From NCBI GenBank assembly GCA_016124855.1, contig WGMX01000034.1:102352-166351 (forward strand): a stretch of 64,000 bases of DNA. Direction: 5' to 3'. Shown piece after piece: positions 35,400-44,417 of the stretch. The first letter of the stretch is position 1. Each line of letters opens with the position of its first letter. Under the pieces are notes generated by a model. The model was not told the origin of the DNA. It searched no databases and was given only the letters and a program-made list of their open reading frames with translations. This DNA comes from Anaerolineaceae bacterium. Lineage in GTDB: Bacteria; Chloroflexota; Anaerolineae; Aggregatilineales; Phototrophicaceae. Both the position numbers and the translations under genes were made by a program.

Positions 35400-35723
35400 C
35401 AGTCAATGTCCTTTAATTGGAAGGCCAGATGGAAAGAAAAGTTGTTGAGATACAGTGAGTTTACGTTGAGTTTGGCAACACAAAAACGACGAGATAGCAA
35501 TAACATTTTTAGCTCTCGAAAAACATATTCTCAAACAAGAATTTTTGAGCAATACATTTATTGACACGCGTAATGGGTACTCTTTACAATGAATACCACG
35601 CGGTGTAGGGTTTTGTCAACCAACCCGTCAACATGGTCAAAATCAATTTTTGCAATTGTACTTGCTAATAATGAGTCCTCTATCTACACTAGCCCAATAT
35701 GTGACTATTAATCTCGGATTTTC
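35400..35723. other. Divergent regulatory region between Gfo/Idh and LacI genes
   Basis: 324 bp, AT-rich and non-coding. It holds a good plus-strand sigma-70-type promoter at 35561-35590 and a short inverted repeat CTCAAA/TTTGAG (35530-35549). TTGTCAACC and CGTCAAC lie around 35614-35632, downstream of the promoter, in a plausible operator position, but no clear LacI-type palindrome was identified. Confidence 0.5.
35561..35590 (+). promoter_or_regulatory. Sigma-70-like promoter of the LacI-led operon
   Basis: TTGACA (35561-35566) and TACAAT (35585-35590) are separated by 18 bp, close to consensus at both boxes. It would start transcription near 35597, about 125 nt before the lacI-type ATG. 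Confidence 0.65.
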
Positions 35724-36755
35724 ATGAAACGACCAACCCAAGTTGATGTTGCTAAACTCGCTGGTGTATCACGCGCAACAGTATCCTACGTCCTGAATGA
35801 TCTTACTGATGGTTATGTATCAATCACAGAAGAGACACGCCAACGAGTCTTAAAGGCCGTCGAGCAATTGGGCTATCAACCAGACGCGATGGCACAATCA
35901 TTGCGCTCTGGCACGACCAATACGATTGGTTTATTGATTCCTGATATGCATAATCCCCATTACTGGCAAATTGCTTATGGTGTTGAACAAGAAGTTCGCA
36001 GCAAAGGTTTTGATGTCATGTTGATGAGCGCTTCGCTCAACCCCGATCATGAACTGCACAGTGTTCAAACGTTAGCCCGACGACGGATTGACGGCTTGAT
36101 ACTCTTGCTGACTTTTTTCGATCATGTTCACAAAGAAATTGAGCATCTTGTCCAGCAGCGTAAACCAGTAGTTCTTATCGGTACTTCTCCTAGCAAAACG
36201 GACATTGCCCGTACCAGCTTCAAAGAAGGCGCAGTCGAGGTCATGAAACACCTACTGGAACTTGGTCATCGACGAATCGGCCTAATCTATGGGGTTGGCA
36301 CGGTTTATCCGGACCAAGGAACAGATCGCCTTATTGCCTATCGGCAGGGTTTGCAGAGTATGGGTTTAACTACAGACGAAAGTCTAATTCAATACTGCGG
36401 AACGACAATTGATGAAGGTTATAAAGCAGCAACCAACCTCATTGACCAGCAATTACCCCCGACTGCCATTATCGTCATCAACGATATGTTAGCAATAGGC
36501 GTCATGCGAGCCATTAACGAGCGTCACTTGAATATCCCTGATGATGTTTCTATCGTTAGCTTTGATGATATTGAGGTGGCTGCATACCTCAATCCACCCT
36601 TAACCACCGTACGCGTAGATGGTGAAGCGCTAGGACGTGCGGCAAGCCAACTGATTTTTAAGCGTTTGGAAAATCCAACTCTGCCGCCTCAAGAAATATT
36701 TATCCCTAGCCAACTGATCATTCGTGGTACAACAGGAGAAGTACTACACAAATAA
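35724..36755 (+). CDS. LacI-family transcriptional regulator
   Basis: 343-residue repressor: N-terminal HTH with VDVAKLAGVSRATVSYVLND, hinge AMAQSLRSGTTNTIGLLIPDM, and a periplasmic-binding-like effector domain (GRAASQLIFKRLENP near the C-terminus). It heads the plus-strand operon of lactonase, dehydratase and aldolase genes and should repress it, and perhaps the divergent Gfo/Idh-SDR unit, until a sugar or sugar-acid inducer binds. Confidence 0.95.
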   Translation: MKRPTQVDVAKLAGVSRATVSYVLNDLTDGYVSITEETRQRVLKAVEQLGYQPDAMAQSLRSGTTNTIGLLIPDMHNPHYWQIAYGVEQEVRSKGFDVMLMSASLNPDHELHSVQTLARRRIDGLILLLTFFDHVHKEIEHLVQQRKPVVLIGTSPSKTDIARTSFKEGAVEVMKHLLELGHRRIGLIYGVGTVYPDQGTDRLIAYRQGLQSMGLTTDESLIQYCGTTIDEGYKAATNLIDQQLPPTAIIVINDMLAIGVMRAINERHLNIPDDVSIVSFDDIEVAAYLNPPLTTVRVDGEALGRAASQLIFKRLENPTLPPQEIFIPSQLIIRGTTGEVLHK

Positions 36756-36811
36756 AACAATAAACTTGCTCTTAGCCTCATGAAAATACAAGCTTACTTA
36801 CGGAGAATTTT

Positions 36812-37648
36812 ATGATTATTGACAGCCATTGCCATGCATGGACGCGCTGGCCTTATCAACCGCCAGTACCAGACGACGAACATCGCGCGAAAATTGAACA
36901 ACTCATCAACGAAATGGATTTGAACGGCATCGACCAAGCCGCTGTAGTCTGTGCCCAAATTGACCACAATCCAGAAAATAACACTTATATCGCCGAGCAA
37001 GTCACACGTTTTCCAACACGATTACACCAAATCGCTGATCTCGACAGCGAATGGGCACCAACTTACCACACAGCAGGTTCAGCCAACCGCCTCAAGCAAA
37101 TGCTTGACCAATGGCCTCTCAAAGGCTTTACACATTACCTCAAGCCACAAGATAATGGTGCATGGCTCTATTCCGATGAAGGTCAAAAAGTATTCCAAGT
37201 TGCGGCTGAACACACACTGTTTGCCAGCATCAGTTGTGAACCGCAGCATCAGCCCGCTATTCGGAAAATTGCTGAAATGTTTCCTTCCGTTCCGGTACTT
37301 TGCCATCATATGGGTTGGATCAAAGCCGCAGAACCAGCTCCTAAAGAAGGTCTTAATCAAGTGCTTGAGTCAGCCAAAATACCCAACATCTACATCAAAC
37401 TGTCGGGTTTTGCCTACGCCACCAGAATTAATTGGGATTATCCCTACGAAGATACTCACGATATTGTCCGCGCAGAATATGAACACTTTGGAGCCGAGCG
37501 GATGTGCTGGGGATCAGATTATCCTGTAGTGCGCTTTTATATGACTTATAAGCAAGCGCTCGAAGCCTTCCGTTATCACTGCACCTTTATCTCTGATGCC
37601 GATAAAGAACAAATTCTCGGCGGGACATTAGCAAAATTGCTCGGTTAA
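36812..37648 (+). CDS. Amidohydrolase-2 family protein, probable sugar lactonase
   Basis: 278-residue metal-dependent hydrolase: N-terminal IIDSHCHAWTRW (HxH ligands), His pair in VLCHHMGW, and Asp in CWGSDYPVVRF. This COG3618/COG2159-type arrangement includes L-fuconolactonase and related sugar-acid lactonases. CGGAGAATTTT precedes the ATG. In the operon it follows the regulator and precedes two dehydratases, as expected for hydrolysis of a sugar lactone to an aldonate. A decarboxylase of the same fold is the main alternative. Confidence 0.85.
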   Translation: MIIDSHCHAWTRWPYQPPVPDDEHRAKIEQLINEMDLNGIDQAAVVCAQIDHNPENNTYIAEQVTRFPTRLHQIADLDSEWAPTYHTAGSANRLKQMLDQWPLKGFTHYLKPQDNGAWLYSDEGQKVFQVAAEHTLFASISCEPQHQPAIRKIAEMFPSVPVLCHHMGWIKAAEPAPKEGLNQVLESAKIPNIYIKLSGFAYATRINWDYPYEDTHDIVRAEYEHFGAERMCWGSDYPVVRFYMTYKQALEAFRYHCTFISDADKEQILGGTLAKLLG

Positions 37649-37778
37649 TGAGCCAAAACCAAAACGTGGGTGGTATTTGTCTAACCATTCAGAAACTTCT
37701 ATAATTTCGAGACTGCACTCACTCGAAAAATATTAAATTCTTAGCAATCAACTCGTAAATTGATTTGGAGAAATATTG

Positions 37779-39053
37779 ATGCCTGACCAAGAACAAATCG
37801 TCGATCATGTAAAAACCAGTTCCCGCCCATCTGATCTGCGAATTACGGATTTGCGGGTGGCGAATCTCGTTGGGATGCCGATGGATTTATCACTTATTCG
37901 GATTGACACCAATCAAGGTATCTCCGGTTATGGCGAAGTGCGCGATTGGGCGAGTAAGACCTATGTACTGATGCTCAAAAATCGCATCATCGGCGAGAAC
38001 CCCTGCAACATCGACAAAATCTTCCGCAAGATCAAACAATTCGGACACCATGCACGGCAGGCAGGCGGCGTATGTGGTATCGAAATGGCACTGATGGATT
38101 TGGCGGGCAAAGCCTACGGTGTTCCAGCCTATCAATTAGCAGGCGGTAAATTCCGTGACAAGGTGCTGTGCTATTGTGATACACCGACTGTTAAAGATGC
38201 TACAGAAATGGGCAATCGCCTCAAAGCACGCATGGAAAAAGGCTTTAAGTACCTCAAAATGGACGTAGGTATTGACCTTGTAGAAGATATTCCCGGCGCA
38301 ATTAATGCTCCGCCCGAAATGATCCACACTAACCACATTATGCATCCTTTTACTGGCATCCAATTGACGAAAAAAGGTGTTGATTTACTGGTCGATTATG
38401 TCGGCACGGTGCGCTCGATTATCGGTGATGAAGTGCCCTTAGCAGCCGATCACTTTGGACATCTCAACCTCGAATCGTGTATCAAGCTCGGACGCGCACT
38501 CGACCAATTCACACTGGCTTGGTACGAGGATATGATTCCGTGGCAGCATACCAGTCAATATGTGCGCTTGTCCCAATCAGTGACTACACCAATTTGTACA
38601 GGCGAGGATATTTACCTCAAAGACGGTTTCAAGCCACTGATCGAATCCAACGCTGTGTCGATTATTCACCCCGACTTGGCTTCATCGGGGGGAATCCTCG
38701 AAACCAAGCGTATCAGCGATTACGCCCAAGAACATGGCATCGCGATGGCAATGCATATGGCGGGTTCACCCGTAGCAGCGATGGCAAGTGTTCATTGTGC
38801 AGCAGCCAGCGACAACTTCCTCGTCCTCGAAAATCATTCTATCGATATTCCACGTTGGGATTATTTATTTGATGGTTTGCCCAAACCTCTCATTGTCGAT
38901 GGGTTTATCCAAGTTCCAGAGGAACCGGGTCTAGGTCTGGGCGAAATTAACATGGAATGCCTACAAGAGTTTATTGACCCACGCGACCCGCTGGCATTTG
39001 ACCCAACCGATATGTGGGATAACGAACGTTCACATGACCGGCTGTGGAGCTAA
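37779..39053 (+). CDS. Enolase-superfamily sugar-acid dehydratase (1 of 2)
   Basis: 424-residue mandelate-racemase/MLE-type enzyme. Metal ligands: Asp in PLAADHFGHL, Glu in WYEDMIPW and Glu in CTGEDIYL; a catalytic His is likely in AMHMAGSPVAA, and YLKMDVG supplies the second-strand Lys/Asp motif. TTG at 37776 in the ORF track is replaced by ATG 37779, which has GGAG upstream. It probably abstracts the alpha-proton of an aldonate and eliminates water to a 2-keto-3-deoxy acid. It is longer than the paralogue at 40113, with an insert around residue 170-190. Confidence 0.9.
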   Translation: MPDQEQIVDHVKTSSRPSDLRITDLRVANLVGMPMDLSLIRIDTNQGISGYGEVRDWASKTYVLMLKNRIIGENPCNIDKIFRKIKQFGHHARQAGGVCGIEMALMDLAGKAYGVPAYQLAGGKFRDKVLCYCDTPTVKDATEMGNRLKARMEKGFKYLKMDVGIDLVEDIPGAINAPPEMIHTNHIMHPFTGIQLTKKGVDLLVDYVGTVRSIIGDEVPLAADHFGHLNLESCIKLGRALDQFTLAWYEDMIPWQHTSQYVRLSQSVTTPICTGEDIYLKDGFKPLIESNAVSIIHPDLASSGGILETKRISDYAQEHGIAMAMHMAGSPVAAMASVHCAAASDNFLVLENHSIDIPRWDYLFDGLPKPLIVDGFIQVPEEPGLGLGEINMECLQEFIDPRDPLAFDPTDMWDNERSHDRLWS

Positions 39054-39075
39054 CTGTGCGGCTTGAGAATAAACC

Positions 39076-40083
39076 ATGCGTGTGCTAATTACTGGCGGAA
39101 CCGGACACATCGGCAAAACAACCGCCGAACACCTCCTTCAAAAAGGTTGGGATGTTCGTATTTTTGATGTGACTGAGAAAACGCATATAGCCGATGCCGA
39201 GTTTATTCAAGGAAATATCCTCGATTACGACAATCTGCTTAAATACATCAAAGGGTGCGATGCTGTTATTCATCTGGCGGCTCTTGCTGCGCCGAGCATC
39301 GCACCGGGGTCTAAAGTATTCGAGATCAATGTAACCGGCACATTTAACGTGTTTGAGGCTGCCGCAGTTTGTGGCATCGGTAAAGTCGCTCAAGCCAGCT
39401 CAATCAATGCGTTGGGGGCATATTTCAGCGTTGGGCAGATATACCCCCAATATTTCCCGATTGATGAGGAACATCCTCAATTTACTACTGACCCTTATTC
39501 GTTTTCAAAGCAGCTTATCGAAGAAATCGGTGATTATTATTGGCGACGGGATAGTATCTCCAGCGTTGCCCTGCGCTTTCCGGGTGTTTATGCGCCAGAA
39601 GGTAGAACCACCGAACGTTACTATCATGATCGGACTGCACTTAAGGAACTTCTAGACGAACTTGTTAGACAGCCTCAAGCCGAACGAGAAACACGTCTCA
39701 ATGAGGTCAAAAAGCGTGTTATGGATTTTAGAAAGGAACGCGCATTCGAATTTCGACTTCCAGAAAAGACTCCCATCAAACTTCCATATGATGATCTCTT
39801 ATTCAGACTATATATGCGCTATCGATTTGACCTCTGGGCATTTGTTGATGTACGCGACGCAGCGCAGTCGCTCGAAAAAGGTATCACAGCCGATTATCAA
39901 GGCAGCCATCCACTTTTTATCAACGCCACACACAATGCTTTGGGCTATGACTCACGCACCTTGGTTCATCTCTTTTATCCTGAAGTCACCCAGTTCAAAA
40001 GTGAACTCACCGACTCAGCCAGTTTGGTGAGCATCCAAAAAGCACGGTCACTCATCGGCTTTGAGCCGGAATACAATTCATAA
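39076..40083 (+). CDS. NAD-dependent epimerase/dehydratase, possible sugar 1-dehydrogenase
   Basis: 335-residue extended SDR: ITGGTGHIGKTTAEHL at the N-terminus, VIHLAALAAPS, catalytic Tyr-x3-Lys in DPYSFSKQLIEE and ALRFPGVYAPEG. Uronate dehydrogenases and UDP-sugar epimerases share this core. A charged insert (about 195-245) rich in Arg, Lys and Glu is unusual. Its place between two dehydratase genes suggests oxidation of a sugar to a lactone for the amidohydrolase, but simple epimerisation is equally possible. Confidence 0.86.
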   Translation: MRVLITGGTGHIGKTTAEHLLQKGWDVRIFDVTEKTHIADAEFIQGNILDYDNLLKYIKGCDAVIHLAALAAPSIAPGSKVFEINVTGTFNVFEAAAVCGIGKVAQASSINALGAYFSVGQIYPQYFPIDEEHPQFTTDPYSFSKQLIEEIGDYYWRRDSISSVALRFPGVYAPEGRTTERYYHDRTALKELLDELVRQPQAERETRLNEVKKRVMDFRKERAFEFRLPEKTPIKLPYDDLLFRLYMRYRFDLWAFVDVRDAAQSLEKGITADYQGSHPLFINATHNALGYDSRTLVHLFYPEVTQFKSELTDSASLVSIQKARSLIGFEPEYNS

Positions 40084-40112
40084 CGAAATTTCTATTAGAA
40101 AGACGGTTAAGC

Positions 40113-41276
40113 ATGAAAATTACGGATGTACAAGCTTGTGTAATTGGTCGGCAAGAACCCCACAGTGGCGGCAGTGTATGGACCTTCGTCCGGATTTACA
40201 CAGATGAAGGTATCGTCGGTACAGGTGAATGCAACTCAGGTGGGCCGGGCTTTTCGGGGTTTGCGACTAAAGTAGCGATTTTAGCCATGAAGCCGCTCCT
40301 GATTGGCGAAGACCCTTTTAATATCAATATGCTTTATGAAAAAATACGGCGGCGCGGACGCTATGGCGGGTCAACCCATGCACCGCTCATTTTCGCACTA
40401 ACGGGTATTGATAACGCACTTTACGACATCGTTGGCAAGGCTCTGAATGTACCGGTTTACAAACTCTTGGGTGGCAAATTCCGTGACAAGATTCGTCTGT
40501 ACGCCGACTGCCATGCAGGTGAAACCAACGATCCAAAAGCTTACGGAGACAAGGCGATGGAAGTGGTGGAAGAAGGTTTTGGTGCAGTCAAGTTTGATGT
40601 AGACAGCACAGGGACAGGCAAACTGGATGCATATAATTGGACAGTTGGCGCAAAGGAGATGACACATGTCATCAATCTGATTGAAGGCATCCGCAATGCA
40701 ATCGGTTATGAAGTTGATCTGGCAATTGATTGTCACGGGCAATTCGATTTACCGTCAGCGATTACTCTGGTCAAGGCGATTGAACCCTTACGCTTACTCT
40801 GGCTAGAAGAACCTGTTCCAGCAGAAAATATTGACGCATTGGCTCAAGTGCGCCGTTCCAGTAGCACGGTAATTTGTACGGGCGAAAACCAATATACCCG
40901 CTTCGAGTACCTTGAACTGTTCGAGCGCAAAGCAGTTGATGTTATCATGCCTGATCTGGCAAAAGCAGGTGGCATCGCCGAAGGCAAACGCATCGCGGAT
41001 ATGGCGGATGCACACTATATTCCGATTGCACCGCACAATGTGTCCTCGCCTTTAGGTATGATGGCAGCCTGTCATGTGATGGCTTCTGTACCCAACTTCC
41101 TCTTCTTGGAATTTCACGCGCGGGATATTGAATGGTGGAATGATATGTGCGATGGGGATCATCCATTTGTCGAAAATGGTTTCATGGCGGTTTCAGAACG
41201 TCCCGGCATTGGCGTTGAACTCAATCCGAAGGCGGCTAAAGCCTTGCTCTGGAACGGCGACACCTACTTCGATTAA
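40113..41276 (+). CDS. Enolase-superfamily dehydratase, galactonate-dehydratase-like (2 of 2)
   Basis: 387-residue enzyme close in pattern to D-galactonate dehydratase: Asp-Cys-His in LAIDCHGQFD, Glu in WLEEPVPAEN, Glu in CTGENQYTR and the general-base His in APHNVSSPLGMMA, with FGAVKFDVD as second-strand motif. It would dehydrate a C6 or C5 aldonate to the 2-keto-3-deoxy acid used by the aldolase encoded next. GGTTAAGC before the ATG is a weak ribosome-binding site. Confidence 0.9.
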   Translation: MKITDVQACVIGRQEPHSGGSVWTFVRIYTDEGIVGTGECNSGGPGFSGFATKVAILAMKPLLIGEDPFNINMLYEKIRRRGRYGGSTHAPLIFALTGIDNALYDIVGKALNVPVYKLLGGKFRDKIRLYADCHAGETNDPKAYGDKAMEVVEEGFGAVKFDVDSTGTGKLDAYNWTVGAKEMTHVINLIEGIRNAIGYEVDLAIDCHGQFDLPSAITLVKAIEPLRLLWLEEPVPAENIDALAQVRRSSSTVICTGENQYTRFEYLELFERKAVDVIMPDLAKAGGIAEGKRIADMADAHYIPIAPHNVSSPLGMMAACHVMASVPNFLFLEFHARDIEWWNDMCDGDHPFVENGFMAVSERPGIGVELNPKAAKALLWNGDTYFD

Positions 41277-41320
41277 CCAAAAATTTCACTATTAGGATAA
41301 AAGTTAAAGGCGAAAAATAG

Positions 41321-42019
41321 ATGTCTGAACAACCAACTGTAGCTGAATTACAAGCCCGTTGGGACAAAATCCGTGTGGCGAATGTTTATGACACGTTGGA
41401 TAAGATGGGCTATCCGAATCAATGCCTAGACTTGAAAATTAAACCGTTGTTTCCACATCGGCATTTGGCTGGTCAAGCAATTACCCTTCGTGGAAGCGCA
41501 TCGCCTATGTCATATGGCGAGGAAGCAGCCGATTGGACGGGCGATTACTTTGAAAAGCTGCGTACCAACCTTTATCCCGGCTGCGTGGCAGTGATTGAAT
41601 GCGGTGGAGAGCAGCACGCGGGCAAGTTTGGTGAGATGACCAGTTGGGCACTGCAACAAGGCGGCGCGACCGGCATTGTCCTCGACTCCTATATTCGGGA
41701 TTGGTTAGGGCTGGAAGTTATCCCCAACTTTACGCCATGTGCGCTTGGAACCTCCCCGATTGAGTCTTCCAGCCGGTGGCGCATGAACGGTATCAATATT
41801 CCGATTGGGATGCCGGGTACAGTCACGGCGCGGGTTCGTGTTAATCCCGGTGACTGGATTATTGGTGAAGTGGATGGCGTGATAGTGGTTCCAGCAGCGA
41901 TTGCGATGGAAGCACTGGAAAAAGCCGAAAAGCTGGAAGTCGAAGAACAAGGAATGCGTGATGATGTAGCAAAAGGTATGTCCTTTGACGATGCTTACAA
42001 GAAATGGGGACGGGCTTAA
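41321..42019 (+). CDS. RraA-family protein, probable 2-keto acid aldolase
   Basis: 232-residue RraA/HMG-aldolase family protein. Hallmarks are VYDTLDKMGYPN near residue 25, the glycine-rich segments GKFGEMTSWALQQGGATGIVLDSYIRDW (from GKFGEM to YIRDW, with the Arg-Asp active pair) and GDWIIGEVDGVIVVP. Members cleave 4-hydroxy-4-methyl-2-oxoglutarate or decarboxylate oxaloacetate; here, at the end of a dehydratase operon, retro-aldol cleavage of a 2-keto-3-deoxy sugar acid is the likeliest role. Confidence 0.88.
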   Translation: MSEQPTVAELQARWDKIRVANVYDTLDKMGYPNQCLDLKIKPLFPHRHLAGQAITLRGSASPMSYGEEAADWTGDYFEKLRTNLYPGCVAVIECGGEQHAGKFGEMTSWALQQGGATGIVLDSYIRDWLGLEVIPNFTPCALGTSPIESSSRWRMNGINIPIGMPGTVTARVRVNPGDWIIGEVDGVIVVPAAIAMEALEKAEKLEVEEQGMRDDVAKGMSFDDAYKKWGRA

Positions 42020-42024
42020 CTTTT

Positions 42025-42054
42025 AATCGGCACAAATTGCAATTTGTGCCGATT
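42025..42054. terminator. 30-bp perfect palindrome ending the LacI operon
   Basis: The two halves AATCGGCACAAATTG and CAATTTGTGCCGATT are exact reverse complements, starting 5 bp after the aldolase stop. A 13-bp stem with a 4-nt loop would form. There is no T tract, so it may protect the mRNA 3' end or act as a bidirectional terminator. Confidence 0.75.
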
Positions 42055-42329
42055 ATCCGCTGAAATGACTGGCGGGAACACGGGAGCAAGGCGCTGAATC
42101 GACATTTTGTGTCGGCAGGTGGCTCGGCTGATGCTGCTGAGTGCAGCGATTTGCTCGGTCAATGTCGCCGCCTGCATATTTGGGTGTCGTCGCAGCGGAT
42201 TGACGAGAGAAATCCGCCGAAAATGCAAAGGCACAAAGAATGAAAACCAATTAAACCGCCAAGTCGCCGAGAACGCCAAGAAAATACAAAGTGATAGAAA
42301 TAGGCTAGCACAGGTTGGCAGCGAAAGAG

Positions 42330-42445
42330 TTACCATTTGGAAGAACATTTGGTAACTCTTTCGCGAAGTTGACATTAACGGTTTTGAGGGAGCAAGATTG
42401 TTGAGTAAGTTGGTAAATCGTCAGAAACGTGTTTGGGATGGTTTG
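42330..42445. repeat. Dispersed degenerate repeat, copy 2
   Basis: Core TTGGAAGAACATTTGGTAAC at 42337 matches copy 1 in 18 of 20 positions, followed by CTCTTTCGCGAAGTT, TTTTGAGGGAGCAAGATTG and GAGTAAGTTGGTAAA, each with a counterpart in copy 1. The frame that reads MVNTNLAQEL in copy 1 reads VNFAKELPNVLPNGN here and stops soon after. Confidence 0.7.
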
Positions 42446-42486
42446 TGGGTTTAAACCCAAGTACGAAATTTGTGGGCCATAACAAA

Positions 42487-42511
42487 GAATGGTCTGAGAC
42501 CATTCCCTACG
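42487..42511. repeat. Intergenic hairpin, CCTACG family
   Basis: GAATGGTCT and AGACCATTC pair across a single base and are followed by CCTACG. It resembles the GGGAGGGTC/GACCCTCCC-CCTAC element at 5496. Confidence 0.6.
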
Positions 42512-42539
42512 TCATACGTGCCTGACTTATTAACATGAA

Positions 42540-44321
42540 CTACCCATCTGTACTGTGGTTATCTTTCCAAACTTGTTCGCCTAGCCAGCTTAGGTTTGTT
42601 GGATTAGCACAGTCGTTAATTTCCCAACCGCCCCCTTCTGAAGTGCCAGTGGTCAGATCATTATCGTCCCTACCCTCCCACTGCCAGACAATCAACCCGA
42701 TATTGCGGGGGATAGCCACATTAAAGGTAGACTTGGCAGCTTGCATCACGTCGCGGTCAGTGCGAACACCATACTCTCCAATAATCATGGGGAAACCGAG
42801 TTCTGCCACTTTATCAAAATAATCCGCCAATTTCGCATCACCTTGATTCCATAGATCATAGGTATGGATGCTAAAGACGATATTTTGAAATGAGCGACCA
42901 CCGAAATGCACCACATCTTTCCCATATTGCAAAATGGCACTGTCGGTTACGGTAGGGGCATCTGAGGCTGTATCTTGACCACCATACGCACCTTCAACAA
43001 TGACAATATTATTCGCGCCAGCATCATCGCGAATGCCCTTAATGACCTGACCATGCATATTAATCCATAGATTCGAGTCCAGAGATTTGCGTCCGCCGGG
43101 TTCGTTGGCAACATCAAACCAGACATAAGGATTATCTTTGTATTTGCGGGCTAAATCGGTAAACCACGCCACTAAAGCCGTCAGATCATCACCTTGATAG
43201 TAACTGCCGATACGGTCGTGACCTTCGAACACCACAACAATGCCGCGTTGAGTGTAGGTTTTGACAATCGCATCCAAGTCGTTGTTATTGGTGTACTGTG
43301 GGTACTTACTCTCGCCCATGAACAGGAAAGAATTGACGCGCACGAGATTGAATGCCCAACAGTCTGCAATCAGATGCACATCGTTAACGGTACTACGGGT
43401 CCACACCCAATTATAGCCGTTGACGTTGACTCCTTTTGCCACAAACTCTTTGCCATCAGGGCCATAGATCTTCGTTCCACGAACTGAAAAACCGTCACCA
43501 ACCGGTATAAGTGTCGCGTGTGGTACGGCTGTTGGCCCCGCAGAAGGTACAACAGTTGCAGCCAAAGCAACTGCATTTTCATCTGCCTTGTAAAAGATAA
43601 GCTGTCCAAACAAACTGGGGTTGATGTAGGACTGATCGGTCGTATCAGCTTTCGACCAGCTCAACTTCAAGTCACGATCTTGCTGACTGGCTCCATTCAA
43701 TTGAATTTGGAAGCCGATAACGGCATTTTGAGCAGGCGTAATTGACCACAAGCTATTTTGAAGCGGCACGGATACTTCCATCGCGTAACCCGTGTCCGTT
43801 TTAACGACAATGGCCTGTGCACCGATAGACTCCCAATCTTTCCCATACAAAATCGACTGATTAAGCGGCTTGCCAATATTGACGGCAGGAATCGTGAGTT
43901 GAACCACACCTTTTTGATATTCGGTCAGTGCCAAATTTCCGGTAGCGTTGATATAAATCTCGACTGAATCCTCGTTGAAGTAATTGTCGCCGTGCTGTCC
44001 AGCAATGATATGAGCATCAGTAACATCGACACGAAAATAGAGATTGTTACTATCAGCAACTGCCGCAAACTTCATCACACCTTTAGCATCGGGTGCACTA
44101 GGCACGAGCGGGCCATCCACGACTGTGGCCTCCGATACATTTTGCCAATCCGAAAAATCACCATCTAATGTAATAGCCACGGGAAAAGCGGCGTTGTAAG
44201 TTTTGCCAATGATGCCATCTGGTACAAGGCCATCTTGACCACGCACAGCAAATACGACTGTGAATATGAAGCCGGTCACTAATAACGCCAAGACAGACAG
44301 AGTACGGATTCGATGTTTCAT
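42540..44321 (-). CDS. Secreted CBM9-GH5 glycoside hydrolase
   Basis: 593-residue secreted enzyme. A signal helix (about 7-28) precedes a CBM9-type sugar-binding domain (ITLDGDFSDWQNV near 52, about 45-250), a Thr/Pro/Ala linker (VVPSAGPTAVPHATL) and a GH5 catalytic barrel. The acid/base Glu is in WFDVANEPGG and the nucleophile Glu in IIGEYGVR, so it is a retaining beta-glucanase or mannanase. ATG 44321 is used instead of TTG 44324. It closes the polysaccharide operon region; trimming or remodelling of the exported polymer is plausible, as is plant-polymer degradation. Confidence 0.88.
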   Translation of the reverse strand: MKHRIRTLSVLALLVTGFIFTVVFAVRGQDGLVPDGIIGKTYNAAFPVAITLDGDFSDWQNVSEATVVDGPLVPSAPDAKGVMKFAAVADSNNLYFRVDVTDAHIIAGQHGDNYFNEDSVEIYINATGNLALTEYQKGVVQLTIPAVNIGKPLNQSILYGKDWESIGAQAIVVKTDTGYAMEVSVPLQNSLWSITPAQNAVIGFQIQLNGASQQDRDLKLSWSKADTTDQSYINPSLFGQLIFYKADENAVALAATVVPSAGPTAVPHATLIPVGDGFSVRGTKIYGPDGKEFVAKGVNVNGYNWVWTRSTVNDVHLIADCWAFNLVRVNSFLFMGESKYPQYTNNNDLDAIVKTYTQRGIVVVFEGHDRIGSYYQGDDLTALVAWFTDLARKYKDNPYVWFDVANEPGGRKSLDSNLWINMHGQVIKGIRDDAGANNIVIVEGAYGGQDTASDAPTVTDSAILQYGKDVVHFGGRSFQNIVFSIHTYDLWNQGDAKLADYFDKVAELGFPMIIGEYGVRTDRDVMQAAKSTFNVAIPRNIGLIVWQWEGRDDNDLTTGTSEGGGWEINDCANPTNLSWLGEQVWKDNHSTDG

Positions 44322-44356
44322 CAACTAGATTTACTCACTAATCAATAGACAGAACA

Positions 44357-44388
44357 TAGAAATGTGCCTTCGAAAAAACACATTTCTA
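44357..44388. repeat. Intergenic hairpin with 10-bp perfect stem
   Basis: TAGAAATGTG and CACATTTCTA pair exactly around a 12-nt loop and are followed by CGGGGAG. It separates the GH5 gene from the upstream glycosyltransferase gene and may attenuate transcription into GH5. Confidence 0.65.
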
Positions 44389-44417
44389 CGGGGAGAAGTC
44401 AGGGGTAAGAAAGCGAA

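Larger units (their letters stand above)
42055..42539. other. Gene-poor gap with decayed sequences and repeat copy 2
   Basis: No supported gene. A minus-strand frame (42016-42375) crosses the terminator palindrome and has no ribosome-binding site, so it is read as debris. Around 42225-42295 is the low-complexity stretch GCAAAGGCACAAAG...CGCCAAGTCGCCGAG, a type of short A/G/C repeat seen in many genomes. Repeat copy 2 and a short hairpin follow. Confidence 0.5.

Noticed and set aside
42016-42375. 119-codon minus-strand ORF after the RraA gene
   Set aside because: It runs through the terminator palindrome and repeat copy 2 and lacks a ribosome-binding site; best explained as decayed sequence.
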